From G965216745 sp965216745 (GTDB lineage Bacteria > Pseudomonadota > Alphaproteobacteria > Rickettsiales > Anaplasmataceae): 64,000 nucleotides of DNA. The position numbers and the translations under genes were made by a program. The stretch is from the NCBI GenBank assembly GCA_965216745.1, contig OZ244191.1, forward strand, positions 558,001 through 622,000. The letters run 5' to 3'. The notes below the pieces were generated by a model. The model had not been told where the DNA came from. It was given only the letters and a program-made list of their open reading frames with translations, and did no database searches. Of this stretch, positions 8,949 to 18,498 are shown in pieces (within the stretch, counting starts at the first letter, position 1; every line of letters starts with the position of its first letter).

Positions 8949-10259
8949 ATGAGTCAGAAAAAGTCAAATCATGCTTGTTTTAGCCTTTACGAGAAAAGTC
9001 CAAAGCTTTCTGCTAAATACTCTCATGTTTCATTTATTGTTATATTTTGTTCTTTTTTGTCTTTAGTTTTTGCTTTTAACAGTGATACTTTGTTGTATAC
9101 AAATTTACTTCTAAACATAGTTTTTTTTATCTCTGTAACATTTAGAGTGGTTTTATTTGTATATAGTTTGCTCTCCAAATCCGAAGTTTTTATAGACAAT
9201 GAAATTGATTGGCCTACTTATACTGTTTTGATACCTATGTTCAAAGAAGATAAAATTGTGCATCAATTAGTGAATGCAATGAATGCAATAGATTATCCAA
9301 GTGATAAAATAAAAGTGAAGTTTATAGTTGAGGAAAGCGATACCGGAACCATTGATGCCTTAAAAAAATGTGGAATAAAAGATTTTTGTTGCGTTCCTCA
9401 TTCTATTCCACAGACAAAGCCTAAAGCATGCAATTATGCTTTTCTAGGCTCAGATTCGGATTATATCGTGATCTATGATGCAGACGATATACCTGATCCA
9501 TTGCAGCTTAAAAAGGCTGTTACAATGTTTTCTGAGGACCCATCTCTTGATTGTGTGCAGTCATTTTTGTGCTATTATAACTTCAATCATAATTGGCTCA
9601 CTAGACTATTTGAACTTGAGTATATGAGTTATTTTGCTTTTTGCCTCAAAGGCTTATCTGTTTTAAATTTGCCCATTCCTCTTTCTGGAAGCAGCAATCA
9701 TTTTCGTTTTTCTTCTCTCGAAAAATTAGGCTTATGGGATCCTTATAATGTTACAGAAGACGCTGATTTGGGCTTTAGGATGTATTTAAAAAATTGTAAA
9801 GTTGGAATATTACAGTCATATACAAAGGAAGAGGCTCCAAAATCTGTTGTTGCTTGGATCAAGCAAAGGTCTCGCTGGATCAAAGGATTCATACAGACAA
9901 CCATTGTTCATTCCAGGAGTGCCAATTTCTCATTTAGGTGTATTTTGCAATCTTTTGTACTTTATTTTTTTATATTGTTTCCTGTATTGTCATTTATATT
10001 TGCCCCATTTTTTTATCTTTCTTGGTTTTCTCTTCCTAAATATCTAGTATATTTTTCTTTGTTTAATTTGATTTGTGGCATTTTTTCTAGCTATTGCATT
10101 AATTCTATAATTATTTACAAAACTCAATCTTCGCATCTTTTTATTTCTTTGCTTATTTATCCTTTTTATTTCATTTTGCACTCTGTTTCTAGCTATCGAG
10201 CTTGTTATCAACTTCTCATGAAGCCTTGGCATTGGGATAAAACTGATCATGGAAGTTGA
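8949..10259 (+). CDS. Family 2 glycosyltransferase (membrane, processive type)
   Basis: Integral-membrane inverting glycosyltransferase of the cellulose synthase-like class. Two N-terminal membrane helices (about residues 23-75) precede a GT-A domain with VLIPMFKED, the DxD-type YDADDIPDP, the acid of NVTEDADLGFR, and the QRSRW motif, followed by four or so C-terminal helices. This D,D,D,QxxRW set marks processive or large polymer synthases. The ORF is open from ATG 8850, but the first 33 residues contain the small tandem repeat and lack family resemblance, so ATG 8949 (MSQKKSNH) is preferred; neither has a clear Shine-Dalgarno sequence. Substrate is unknown. It is divergent from the G1P dehydrogenase and 14 bases before truA. 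Confidence 0.85.
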   Translation: MSQKKSNHACFSLYEKSPKLSAKYSHVSFIVIFCSFLSLVFAFNSDTLLYTNLLLNIVFFISVTFRVVLFVYSLLSKSEVFIDNEIDWPTYTVLIPMFKEDKIVHQLVNAMNAIDYPSDKIKVKFIVEESDTGTIDALKKCGIKDFCCVPHSIPQTKPKACNYAFLGSDSDYIVIYDADDIPDPLQLKKAVTMFSEDPSLDCVQSFLCYYNFNHNWLTRLFELEYMSYFAFCLKGLSVLNLPIPLSGSSNHFRFSSLEKLGLWDPYNVTEDADLGFRMYLKNCKVGILQSYTKEEAPKSVVAWIKQRSRWIKGFIQTTIVHSRSANFSFRCILQSFVLYFFILFPVLSFIFAPFFYLSWFSLPKYLVYFSLFNLICGIFSSYCINSIIIYKTQSSHLFISLLIYPFYFILHSVSSYRACYQLLMKPWHWDKTDHGS

Positions 10260-10273
10260 ATTGAGAATAGTTT

Positions 10274-10999
10274 ATGCGTTATAAGATCACAATTGAATAT
10301 GATGGTTCATATTTTTCTGGATGGCAGAAGAATGTTAATTCATCTTCTGTTCAAGAATGCTTGGAAGTAGCTATTTATGCATTTACAAAGCAGAATGTTA
10401 TAGTTTATGGTTCTGGCCGTACTGATTCTGGTGTTCATGCTCTGGGCCAAGTTGCACATTTTGATCTTATTTTGGATTGGCCAGAGCATAAGGTTATAAA
10501 TGCAATAAATTATTATTTACCAAAAACTATTTCTGTTATTTTTGTGGAAAAGGTTAACAATGATTTCCATGCTAGATTTTCTGCAATCAAAAGACATTAT
10601 TTGTATAAAATAGTTAATAGGCCATCTAGAGTTTGCCTACAAAAAGGAAGAGTATGGCATTTTATCAAAAAATTAGATCTCAAGTTAATGCGTAAGTGTG
10701 CTGATATTCTTACAGGTTATCATGATTTTACTAGCTTCAGAAATCCAAAATGTCAGTCTACAACACCATTCAAAACCATTGATGAAATAAAAATAGATCT
10801 CAATGATACTGAAATCAATGTGTTTATTTCTGCTCAATCTTTTCTATATAATCAAGTGAGAATCATGGTTGGAACAATCGCTGAGATAGCTTCTGGTCGA
10901 GATTTAGATCTTGTGGATATATTTGATGCATGTGATAGAAAAAAGTCTGGACTTACAGCTCCTGCTTGTGGATTATACCTTTTAAAAGTAGAGTATTGA
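10274..10999 (+). CDS. truA: tRNA pseudouridine(38-40) synthase TruA
   Basis: Forms pseudouridine at positions 38-40 of the tRNA anticodon arm. The catalytic aspartate lies in GSGRTDSGVHALGQVAHF (about residues 48-65), and the family's N-terminal YDGSYFSGWQKN and C-terminal RIMVGTIAEI and GLTAPACGLYL motifs are intact. Length 241 is typical. It follows the glycosyltransferase by 14 bases. Confidence 0.97.
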   Translation: MRYKITIEYDGSYFSGWQKNVNSSSVQECLEVAIYAFTKQNVIVYGSGRTDSGVHALGQVAHFDLILDWPEHKVINAINYYLPKTISVIFVEKVNNDFHARFSAIKRHYLYKIVNRPSRVCLQKGRVWHFIKKLDLKLMRKCADILTGYHDFTSFRNPKCQSTTPFKTIDEIKIDLNDTEINVFISAQSFLYNQVRIMVGTIAEIASGRDLDLVDIFDACDRKKSGLTAPACGLYLLKVEY

Positions 11000-11222
11000 T
11001 TTTTAGATTGTTTTCTATGAGACTAAGATACAAAAATTTGTGACAAAATATGTGTTTACTTAAGAGTTACTTTTCTGTGTATTTTGCTTGTTATGTTTGG
11101 TAATGTACAATTTCATAAAATTGTAATTTGTTTTTTTTATAGTTTTAAGTTGAGTTGTTTGTGGTTTACTTATCATTGCATTAGGTGTAAGCTTCCAATT
11201 GTTTTTAATTTGGTTTATTTTG

Positions 11223-11849
11223 GTGAATTCTAATTATAAAATATGCCTCGGAGATATACCTTCAGACTTTCCGCAAGATATTGATTTTGTATCTGTTGAT
11301 ACCGAGTCTATGGGACTTAACCCTATTCGTGACAGATTGTGTGTTGTTCAACTTTCTATAGGTGATGGTAAGGCTTTTCTTGTTCAATTTCAGAAAGATC
11401 AAAAATATTCAGCACCTAGGCTTAAAGCTTTATTGAAGGATCAATCTGTAACTAAGCTTTTCCATTTTGCTCGTGCCGATATAGGTATGATAAAACATTA
11501 TCTAGATGTTTGGGCTCTTCCGTGCTATTGCACTAAAATAGCCTCAAGACTTGCTAGGACTTATACTGATCATCACTCCTTGAAAGAGCTTTGTAGCGAG
11601 TTACTTGATGTAAAAATAACAAAGTATCAGCAATGTTCAGATTGGGGCTCTTTTTCTCTTACGCCGCAGCAAATAGATTATGCTGCTTCTGATGTTCTAT
11701 ATCTACACAAATTGCGGTCTGTGTTAAATGGAATGTTGATTCGTGAATCTAGGTTAGAGCTTGCTCAAGCTTGTTTTGACTTTTTAAAGTATCGTGTTGA
11801 GCTAGACCTTATGGGTTGGGGAGAAGGTTTATTTGCACACAGTGGTTAA
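11223..11849 (+). CDS. nrnC: NrnC-type 3'-5' exoribonuclease (RNase D-like, DEDDy)
   Basis: Short exoribonuclease of the alphaproteobacterial NrnC group, which degrades diribonucleotides and very short RNAs. The DEDDy residues are in VDTESMGL, FHFARADI and YAASDVLYLHKL; the motifs RDRLCVVQLSIGDG, CTKIASRLARTYTDHHSLK and the C-terminal LDLMGWGEGLFAHS are close to those I know from Bartonella and Caulobacter NrnC. There is no HRDC domain, unlike the second RNase D at 53923. The start is uncertain: GTG at 11223 gives the usual short lead before the LGDIP motif; TTG at 11199 would add eight hydrophobic residues. It precedes the NDUFA12 gene by 15 bases. Confidence 0.9.
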   Translation: MNSNYKICLGDIPSDFPQDIDFVSVDTESMGLNPIRDRLCVVQLSIGDGKAFLVQFQKDQKYSAPRLKALLKDQSVTKLFHFARADIGMIKHYLDVWALPCYCTKIASRLARTYTDHHSLKELCSELLDVKITKYQQCSDWGSFSLTPQQIDYAASDVLYLHKLRSVLNGMLIRESRLELAQACFDFLKYRVELDLMGWGEGLFAHSG

Positions 11850-11864
11850 TAAAAACTGGAAAAT

Positions 11865-12131
11865 ATGAGTAAATTAATTGGAAAAGATTGTTTTGGTAAT
11901 AAATACTATGAAACTTCTTCTGGGAAACGAATTATAGAATATTTGGGCTCAGCGGAACCTACAAAAATGGATTCCGATTGGCATCCTTGGATGCATTATT
12001 ATGGTCCACAACCCGAGATTAAAAGCAAAAAACAATTGAGGGAGCCAAATCTTACTGGAACTCAATTTTCTTATCATCCGAATAGAACTTTATCTAAAAG
12101 AAGGAGTCATTATGAATCGTGGAGACCATAA
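11865..12131 (+). CDS. NADH:ubiquinone oxidoreductase subunit NDUFA12 (B17.2) family
   Basis: 88-residue homologue of the mitochondrial complex I accessory subunit NDUFA12. It has the family's opening LIGKDCFGNKYYE, the EYLGSAEPTKMDSDWHPW core and the end motif PNLTGT...YHP ... YESW+P. It overlaps mlaD by 20 bases, an arrangement that I recognise as widespread in alphaproteobacteria. Probably cotranscribed with nrnC and mlaD. Confidence 0.93.
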   Translation: MSKLIGKDCFGNKYYETSSGKRIIEYLGSAEPTKMDSDWHPWMHYYGPQPEIKSKKQLREPNLTGTQFSYHPNRTLSKRRSHYESWRP

Positions 12132-12558
12132 AGTTTTAGATTTCTCCATAGGTTTGTGTGTTATATTTCTTTGTGCATTCGTATTATATTCTTTTTCTCC
12201 CTTTTTTAGTTTTAGAGATTCTAATTATTATAAAATTTCTGCTTATTTTTCAAATGCAGATGGTCTTCAAGTTGGTTCTTCTGTAAAAGTTTCTGGAGTG
12301 AAAATAGGCGAGGTTGAATCTATATCGCTTGACTTGAATCGTTATGTTGCCATGGTGAATTTGCGAGTTTTTTCTGATATTAAGATTCCTAACGATTCTT
12401 CTGCCATTGTTGCTACAAGTGGTATTATTGGAGAAAAGTACATTAAGGTTGATATTGGTGGTAACACTGATTTTCTAAGTGATGGTAGCTTGATTAACAA
12501 CACTCAGTCTTCTTTAAATCTTGAATCTTTAATAGTGAAAATGTTTTCCAGCAATTGA
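12112..12558 (+). CDS. mlaD: MlaD-family lipid transport protein (MCE domain)
   Basis: Inner-membrane anchored periplasmic MCE protein that carries phospholipids for the Mla pathway between membranes. One N-terminal transmembrane helix (about residues 9-29) is followed by one MCE domain (about 38-117) with YFSNADGLQVGSSVKVSGVKIG and the later ATSGIIGEKYIKVDIGG. Length 148 is typical of single-domain MlaD. The other Mla components (ATPase, permease) are not in the window. The ATG falls inside the end of the NDUFA12 gene, implying translational coupling. Confidence 0.92.
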   Translation: MNRGDHKVLDFSIGLCVIFLCAFVLYSFSPFFSFRDSNYYKISAYFSNADGLQVGSSVKVSGVKIGEVESISLDLNRYVAMVNLRVFSDIKIPNDSSAIVATSGIIGEKYIKVDIGGNTDFLSDGSLINNTQSSLNLESLIVKMFSSN

Positions 12559-12912
12559 TTTGAGTGATCGATTTTATTGGATTATACTTTTAAATTTCTA
12601 TTTATTTTTTAATTTTAGCAGTTGTTTCGTCTTGTCGAATTTCTCGTTATAATACAAATTACTTCGATATTAATTTAATACATTCTTGCCTTAAGTAATT
12701 TATTATTGTTGTATTTCTGTGTTTTTCTGATTCATTTATTTCTTCTTTTTTTTGTGAGATATTTCATTGTTATAGAAAGTCCTATTTATACTGTTATTAG
12801 ATATATTCTTTGTATGTTGTTTTTTTTTGTATTATATCGAAATAAATAACAGTTGACTATTTTTGTATTAAAAATGCTTACTGCTTTATAGTTTTTGCTA
12901 TATATATAATCC
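12559..12912. other. Intergenic region before the portal gene
   Basis: 354 bases of AT-rich sequence with many T runs. No coding frame, RNA gene or attachment-site-like repeat was seen, so nothing here marks an integration boundary for the portal gene. Confidence 0.45.
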
Positions 12913-14124
12913 ATGATAAAAAAAATGTTAAATAAAGTATTGAGTGGTTTTCAACATGACTCTGTGAATAAAAAAAGAGGGCGTTCTTTCACTGATTATT
13001 TTGATATATCTAATGCAATATGGGGTTCACGAGATTACACAAGTTTTTCCTGTGATGGTTATATGAGGAATGTGGTTGCATTTAGATCGATAAATATGGT
13101 TGCAGATTCTATTGCATCTGTGAAACTTAATCTATATAGAAGCAACAATGTTAATGCTAAATTACCAGTTATTGAGCATCCTGTTCTTGATTTGCTTGAA
13201 GAACCTAATTCAATTATGTCTGGTATTGAGTTTGTTAAAAGCATAGTATCTCATCTTATGATAAGTGGAAATGCTTATATATATAAATTAGGAAACGATT
13301 CAGTGAGAGAATTACATGTACTGCGACCAGATAGAATGAAAATAGTACCTGGCAACACAATTCCAAAAGCTTATGTTTACAATGTTGACGGCAAATCAAG
13401 GACTTTTGGAGTGAACACAATTACTGGCCAAAGTGATATTATACATATAAAAAACTTTCATCCACTTAATGATTGGTATGGTATGTCTCCAATGGAATCT
13501 GCTGCTTATAGCATTGATCAGCACAATCAAGCATGTAATTGGAACCAGTCTATGTTGAAAAATGGTGCTAGACCGAGTGGAGCGATAGTAGTTAAGAATA
13601 CAGATGGCAGTGGTTCTACTTTAAGTTCTGACCAATATGAAAAAGTCAAAGAACAGATACAGAATTGGTATACTGGATCGAACAATTCCGGTAGACCTAT
13701 TCTTTTGGAAGGAGGTCTTGATTGGAAGGAAATGAGTATAAGTCCGCGCGACATGGACTTTGTGAACTCCAAACATAGTGCTGCAAGAGATATAGCATTA
13801 GCGTTTGGAGTTCCTTCACAGCTAATCGGAGTTCCAGGTGAAAGCACTTATAACAACATGGTAGAAGCTAGAATCTGTCTTTGGGAGCAGACTGTTTTGC
13901 CTGCTCTTGATAACATATTGTCACATCTTAATTCTAAACTTGTTTCTATTTTTGGTTCTGACCTTGTTTTGGGGTATAATAAAGATGATTTGGAGGTATT
14001 GTCTTCTAAGCGTGAGAAAATGTGGGATTATGTTGAAAATGCTTCGTTTATGACCACAAATGAAAAAAGAAGATTTTTCGGGCTTTGTAATATCAAAAGT
14101 TCTGATGATTTGGAAGGCAAATAG
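12913..14124 (+). CDS. HK97-type phage portal protein, probably gene transfer agent remnant
   Basis: A 403-residue portal protein, the ring through which DNA enters a tailed-phage-like capsid. Portal landmarks include the N-terminal AFRSINMVADSIASV helix, PVLDLLEEPN, GNAYIYKL, LRPDRMKIVPG, IIHIKNF, YGMSPMESAAYSID, LKNGARPSGAIVV and DMDFVNSKHSAARDIALAFGVP. Length and motifs match the portal of the alphaproteobacterial gene transfer agent cluster. It stands alone: no terminase, protease or capsid gene adjoins it, and about 350 and 520 bases of non-coding DNA flank it. The frame is intact with host-like base composition, consistent with a long-resident GTA gene. Function in this organism is inference. 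Confidence 0.88.
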   Translation: MIKKMLNKVLSGFQHDSVNKKRGRSFTDYFDISNAIWGSRDYTSFSCDGYMRNVVAFRSINMVADSIASVKLNLYRSNNVNAKLPVIEHPVLDLLEEPNSIMSGIEFVKSIVSHLMISGNAYIYKLGNDSVRELHVLRPDRMKIVPGNTIPKAYVYNVDGKSRTFGVNTITGQSDIIHIKNFHPLNDWYGMSPMESAAYSIDQHNQACNWNQSMLKNGARPSGAIVVKNTDGSGSTLSSDQYEKVKEQIQNWYTGSNNSGRPILLEGGLDWKEMSISPRDMDFVNSKHSAARDIALAFGVPSQLIGVPGESTYNNMVEARICLWEQTVLPALDNILSHLNSKLVSIFGSDLVLGYNKDDLEVLSSKREKMWDYVENASFMTTNEKRRFFGLCNIKSSDDLEGK

Positions 14125-14645
14125 AAGTTTATTTCAATGGGTATTGCTTTTATAATGTTTTAAATTATATAGCTATATTTGTTTTGCATTGTTATTGATG
14201 ATTTTTCAAAAAAATTTCATCATAAATTTATGATGTATCGTTTTTGCTTGATATCCTAATCTTTAGTTGTGTTAAATAAATAGATATTTTGAATTTCGAT
14301 TGTTTTAATGTGTTAATTGCCTATAAAACTATCTTGTGATTGATGAAGCAATGATTTAAATTTTGTGATCATTGTTAAGTCATTGCTTTTTCTAGTTAAA
14401 AAACAAAGATTTTACTGTCTTCAAGAGCCAAAATGTTTTATCTTATTTTATTACTTTAGCTTGATTTTTGTTTTGATTGTGATTTTATTTACTACTTTCT
14501 TTGTGTGTAATATTTAATTCATATTTTAAAGTATTATTATATGTTTGCTATGAATATGATCTGTAATGACATATGTTATGTTATATGTTACATAATTTGA
14601 TTGTGTTTTTTATACGCTTGTTATTGTTGTTTCTTGAGGTTTTCA
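14125..14645. other. Long intergenic region after the portal gene
   Basis: 521 AT-rich bases between the portal gene and pdhA. A pair of perfect 9-base arms (AAGCAATGA at 14346-14354, TCATTGCTT at 14380-14388) followed by a T run could be a weak terminator for the portal transcript despite a 25-base loop. A good Shine-Dalgarno (GAGG, 14636-14639) serves pdhA. No gene seen. Confidence 0.45.
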
Positions 14646-15596
14646 ATGAATTTTGTGAAAGTGTTTGAACAGATGTGTAGAATGAGAAGCTTAGAAGCTG
14701 TTGCTTATCAAAGTTATTTAAAAGGTGATATACAAGGATTTTGCCATTTGTATTCAGGTCAAGAAGCTGTTGCTGCTGGTGTTCAGTGTTGTTTAAATGC
14801 TGAAAAAGATGATATTATTACTGGATATAGATCTCATTGTACTATGCTTTCTTGCGGCTCTTCTCCAGAATCTATTCTTGGTGAATTGATGGGTAAATCG
14901 ATAGGATGCTCAGGTGGGAAAGGTGGTTCAATGCATATTTTTGATTTAAAAAACCATTTTTATGGTGGACATGGAATTGTTGGTGCGCAAATATCTCTTG
15001 GTACGGGTATAGCTTTTGCACATAAATATAACAAAGATGATGGAGTGACTTTTGCATATATGGGAGATGGCGCTATCAATCAAGGACAGGTTCACGAATC
15101 ATTTAACATGGCTGCTTTGTGGAATTTACCTATTGTCTATATAATAGAGAACAATCAATACGCTATGGGGACTTCTGTTGAAAGGGCTTCTGCTGTAAAA
15201 GAATTATATAAAAGAGGTCAAAGTAGCGGAATAGAGGGAGTTGTTGTTGATGGAATGAATGTTATAGAGGTAATCGAAAAGTCTAAAAAGGTTATTGAAT
15301 CAGTAAGAAGTGGTTTTGGTCCAATGTTAATGGAGATGGTAACCTATAGATATCGAGGACATTCCATGTCTGACCCTGGAAATTATCGTTCTCGTGATGA
15401 AGTGAAAAACATGAAAGATGAAAAAGATCCAATAGATCTTTTAGAGTCTTATATAATTGACAATGATATTACATCTTCTGATGAATGTGATAGCATAAGG
15501 TCTAATGCTTATGAAGAAATGAAACAGATTGCTGAATTGGTCAAGAATTCTCCTTTTCCTGATAATAGAAATCTTTATACTAATGTATATGGTTGA
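14646..15596 (+). CDS. pdhA: Pyruvate dehydrogenase E1 component, alpha subunit
   Basis: Thiamine-diphosphate-binding alpha chain of the pyruvate dehydrogenase E1 heterotetramer. The TPP/Mg motif runs from GDGAINQG to IIENNQYAMG (about residues 139-181), and GYRSHCTML, GKGGSMHIF, GGHGIVGAQ and the phosphorylation-loop region YRYRGHSMSDPGNYR are all present. ATG at 14646 is chosen because GAGG lies six bases upstream; the open frame continues back to a TTG at 14601 but encodes an unrelated hydrophobic stretch. The beta subunit is not adjacent, unlike most alphaproteobacteria. The peroxiredoxin gene follows after 85 bases. Confidence 0.96.
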   Translation: MNFVKVFEQMCRMRSLEAVAYQSYLKGDIQGFCHLYSGQEAVAAGVQCCLNAEKDDIITGYRSHCTMLSCGSSPESILGELMGKSIGCSGGKGGSMHIFDLKNHFYGGHGIVGAQISLGTGIAFAHKYNKDDGVTFAYMGDGAINQGQVHESFNMAALWNLPIVYIIENNQYAMGTSVERASAVKELYKRGQSSGIEGVVVDGMNVIEVIEKSKKVIESVRSGFGPMLMEMVTYRYRGHSMSDPGNYRSRDEVKNMKDEKDPIDLLESYIIDNDITSSDECDSIRSNAYEEMKQIAELVKNSPFPDNRNLYTNVYG

Positions 15597-15681
15597 TTAT
15601 GTGTTTTGGTAAATTTATTCTAGACCGTGCTTTCTTTATGTGTTATATAGGTCTGAATTTATTTTCTATTAGGTTTATTAT

Positions 15682-16317
15682 ATGTCTGAATTGGATTCTG
15701 TTTTGCCGTCAGCTGCATCCCTTGTAAATAATCCAGCTTTGGATTTCACTGCCCCTGCCGTAATGTCTGATGGCTCTGTTGTAGAAAAATTTAATTTAAA
15801 GAGTTTTGTTAACAATAAATATTTAGTTTTATTCTTCTATCCATTAGACTTTACTTTCGTTTGTCCTACTGAAATATTAGCTTTTAATAATAGATTGGAT
15901 GAATTTCAAAAGCTTGGTACTGAAATTGTTGGAATCAGTGTTGATTCGCGCTTTAGTCATATTGCTTGGCGTAAAACCGAACTTTCTAAAGGTGGAATAG
16001 GTGATATAAACTTTCCTCTAGTTTCTGATATTTCTCATTCTATATCTAGATCATACGGATTGCTAGTTGATAATTCTATTGCTCTTAGAGGTACTTTTCT
16101 TATTGACAAGCAATTCGAAATCCAGCACTTTTCTGTTAATAATTTTGCTCTCGGTAGAAATGTAGATGAGTTTTTGAGGTTAGTCAAAGCTTTGAAGTAC
16201 ATGGAAAAGAACAGTGGGGAAGTCTGTCCTGCAAATTGGAACGATGGTAAAGAAGCAGTTGTCCCAACGGAAACTGGTATATCTGATTATTTGGTTTCAA
16301 ATGCAGAGGATGTTTGA
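15682..16317 (+). CDS. Typical 2-Cys peroxiredoxin (AhpC/Prx1 type)
   Basis: Thiol peroxidase reducing H2O2 and organic peroxides. The peroxidatic cysteine is in DFTFVCPTEI (about residue 57) and the resolving cysteine in EVCPANWNDG (about 178), as in typical 2-Cys enzymes. Length 211. Its stop codon overlaps the start of trxB by one base (TGATG), so the two are translationally coupled. This pairing implies reduction by the thioredoxin system or directly by the adjacent reductase. Confidence 0.95.
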   Translation: MSELDSVLPSAASLVNNPALDFTAPAVMSDGSVVEKFNLKSFVNNKYLVLFFYPLDFTFVCPTEILAFNNRLDEFQKLGTEIVGISVDSRFSHIAWRKTELSKGGIGDINFPLVSDISHSISRSYGLLVDNSIALRGTFLIDKQFEIQHFSVNNFALGRNVDEFLRLVKALKYMEKNSGEVCPANWNDGKEAVVPTETGISDYLVSNAEDV

Positions 16318-17264
16318 TGATAGATAATTATGATGTGGCTATTATTGGCTCAGGACCCGCGGGTTATTCTGCTGCTATATATACAATCAGAGGTGGGCTA
16401 TCTACTGCTTTAATTCAGGGCTATCAAGTTGGTGGCCAGCTCACTACTACTACTGATGTAGAAAATTATCCTGGATTTGGTGAACCTATTCAAGGTCCTT
16501 GGCTAATGTCACAAATGTGCACTCAAGCAGAGAGGCTTGGCGCTAATACGCTATTTGAACAGTGTCTGTCTTTCGAAGCCAAAGGTTCTGGATATATTGT
16601 TAGTTGCGATTCTGGTTTGAAGATCTTTGCCAAAGTTATTGTTATAGCAACTGGAGCTCAGGCTAAGTGGCTTGGGTTGGAAAGTGAAAAAAAATTTCTT
16701 GGCTATGGTGTTTCTAGTTGTGCCACTTGTGATGGTTTCTTTTTTAAAGATAAGTCAGTTATAGTGGTGGGTGGAGGAAATACTGCTGCCGAAGAAGCAA
16801 TATATTTAACCAATCATGCTTCCAAAGTTTATTTGGTTCATCGTCGTGACAAACTTCGTTCTGAAAAAGTTTTGCAAGAGAGGTTGTTCTCTAATCCTAA
16901 GGTGGAAATTATATGGAATCACGTTTTAGATGAAATTTGTGGTTCCGAAGATCCTAAACAAGTTACTTATGTAAACCTAAAAAGCACTGTTTCAAATGAA
17001 TTTAGGAAATTAGATGTTCAGGGAGTATTTATTGCTATAGGTCATTCTCCGAATACTTCTATTTTCAAAGGATTGATAGATATAGATGATGAGGGATATA
17101 TAATAACATCTTCTTCTGGCTCTACGCATACTAATCTTCCAGGTGTTTTCGCTTCAGGTGATGTTCAAGATAAAGTTTACAGGCAAGCTATAACTGCTGC
17201 TGGTACGGGATGTATGGCTGCAATTGACGCTATAAAATATATTCAATCCAATGTTTTTGAATAG
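16317..17264 (+). CDS. trxB: Thioredoxin-disulfide reductase
   Basis: FAD/NADPH enzyme that reduces thioredoxin. FAD motif GSGPAGYSAAIY is at about residues 11-22, the redox pair CATCDG at about 136-141, NADPH motif GGGNTAAEEA follows, and the C-terminal FASGDVQDKVYRQA closes the FAD site. ATG 16317 overlaps the peroxiredoxin stop; an in-frame TTG one codon earlier is less likely. Length 315 is normal. Convergent with lolC. Confidence 0.96.
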   Translation: MIDNYDVAIIGSGPAGYSAAIYTIRGGLSTALIQGYQVGGQLTTTTDVENYPGFGEPIQGPWLMSQMCTQAERLGANTLFEQCLSFEAKGSGYIVSCDSGLKIFAKVIVIATGAQAKWLGLESEKKFLGYGVSSCATCDGFFFKDKSVIVVGGGNTAAEEAIYLTNHASKVYLVHRRDKLRSEKVLQERLFSNPKVEIIWNHVLDEICGSEDPKQVTYVNLKSTVSNEFRKLDVQGVFIAIGHSPNTSIFKGLIDIDDEGYIITSSSGSTHTNLPGVFASGDVQDKVYRQAITAAGTGCMAAIDAIKYIQSNVFE

Positions 17265-17292
17265 TCTTTTTTTTGGATGATTTGACTATTCA

Positions 17293-18498
17293 TTATTCGT
17301 ACCTTAACACATCAGCTGGCTCTACTTTTGATGCTAGGAAGCATGGGTATATTGTCGATAAGCATGATAGTGAAATAGAAACTATACAAGTTTTCAATAC
17401 GTCAGTTGATAGTATTTTTATGGGTACCAATCCATGGTCTGATCTGATCATTTCTGAGTCTTGTGACAAATAAAAATCCAATGATTTTGAAATTATTTCT
17501 GGATTATTAGATATACCTAAGCCAATCAAAACCCCTATAATAGTTCCAAGTACACCAATCAGAGAACCACAAAGAAAAAACGACTTAGCAATATCAAGCT
17601 TTGACATTCCCATTGTACGTAATATAGCTATTTCTTTTTTTTTGCTTCTAACCAGCATTATCATGCTGGATAAAACGTTGAATGATGCGATTACCACGAT
17701 AATGACAAGTATTAAAAACATTACTTTTCTCTCTGTGGATAATGCTTCTATGTAGTGTTTATTTTTCTTTTTCCATGAGAATGTTCTACCTTCTATCAGA
17801 GAATTATCTATTGTATTTGCTATTTTTCCTGCTTTTTCAGGCTCATTCAAAAATACTTCAATTTTATTTGGATTTTTGTGTCTGAAGAGTTTTTGTGCTG
17901 AGTTCATTGTTATATATGTGAATGTTGAATCGTGATCTAACAAACCTGATTCTATTATTCCTACCACATTATAAGATTTTGTTCTGGGTATAGACCCTAT
18001 AATTGTTGATGTTGTGCCCGAGATTAGATTGATTGTAGAGCCTATGTTTATTTTTAAATTTTCTGCAAGCCTGGCTCCAACTATAATAGAATCATTATCT
18101 AGTTCAAAATCATTTTTAATTATCAAATGTGAGAAATGTCTGAGTTTATCTGGTTCAAGTCCATATACAAATATACCTGATATTAATTCTTGATGCGTTG
18201 CTATAGCGCTACCATATATATGTGGTATTACAAACTCTACTCCATCGATGTCTAATATCATTTTTTCTTGATTTGAGTGATCTTGTATTTCTTGCCCATA
18301 ATTGTGTATGTCTATGTGTCCATATATTCCTAATATCTTATCTAGAAATGTAGCATGAAATCCATTCATTGTAGAAAGTACTATTATTAAAGAACTAACT
18401 CCTAAAGTTATTCCTATTAGTGACAGAATAGCAATAACCCCCTCGGATTTATTGAGCTTTAAATAGCTGCTTGCAAGGAAAATATGTAGTAATATCAT
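17293..18498 (-). CDS. lolC: Lipoprotein-releasing ABC transporter permease LolC/E type
   Basis: Inner-membrane permease releasing outer-membrane lipoproteins to LolA. It has one N-terminal helix (about residues 18-45), a large periplasmic domain (about 45-260) and three C-terminal helices with the FtsX/MacB signature LVRSKKKEIAILRTMGMS. Length 401 is normal. A single LolC/E (LolF type) is usual in this class, where it would homodimerise. The cognate ATPase is not adjacent; the LolD-like gene at 61719 is the only candidate in the window. Confidence 0.9.
   Translation of the reverse strand: MILLHIFLASSYLKLNKSEGVIAILSLIGITLGVSSLIIVLSTMNGFHATFLDKILGIYGHIDIHNYGQEIQDHSNQEKMILDIDGVEFVIPHIYGSAIATHQELISGIFVYGLEPDKLRHFSHLIIKNDFELDNDSIIVGARLAENLKINIGSTINLISGTTSTIIGSIPRTKSYNVVGIIESGLLDHDSTFTYITMNSAQKLFRHKNPNKIEVFLNEPEKAGKIANTIDNSLIEGRTFSWKKKNKHYIEALSTERKVMFLILVIIVVIASFNVLSSMIMLVRSKKKEIAILRTMGMSKLDIAKSFFLCGSLIGVLGTIIGVLIGLGISNNPEIISKSLDFYLSQDSEMIRSDHGLVPIKILSTDVLKTCIVSISLSCLSTIYPCFLASKVEPADVLRYE

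Noticed and set aside
14346..14388. Inverted repeat as terminator of the portal gene
   Set aside because: The arms are perfect but short, with a 25-base loop, and more than 220 bases from the stop codon; too weak to call.
12559..14645. Prophage or integrative element around the portal gene
   Set aside because: No integrase, terminase, capsid or tail gene, no tRNA and no flanking direct repeat were found.
17273..17473. Open frame of 66 codons directly after trxB on the plus strand
   Set aside because: It lies antisense inside the 3' end of lolC, whose protein is clearly conserved, and it has no ribosome binding site or family resemblance.
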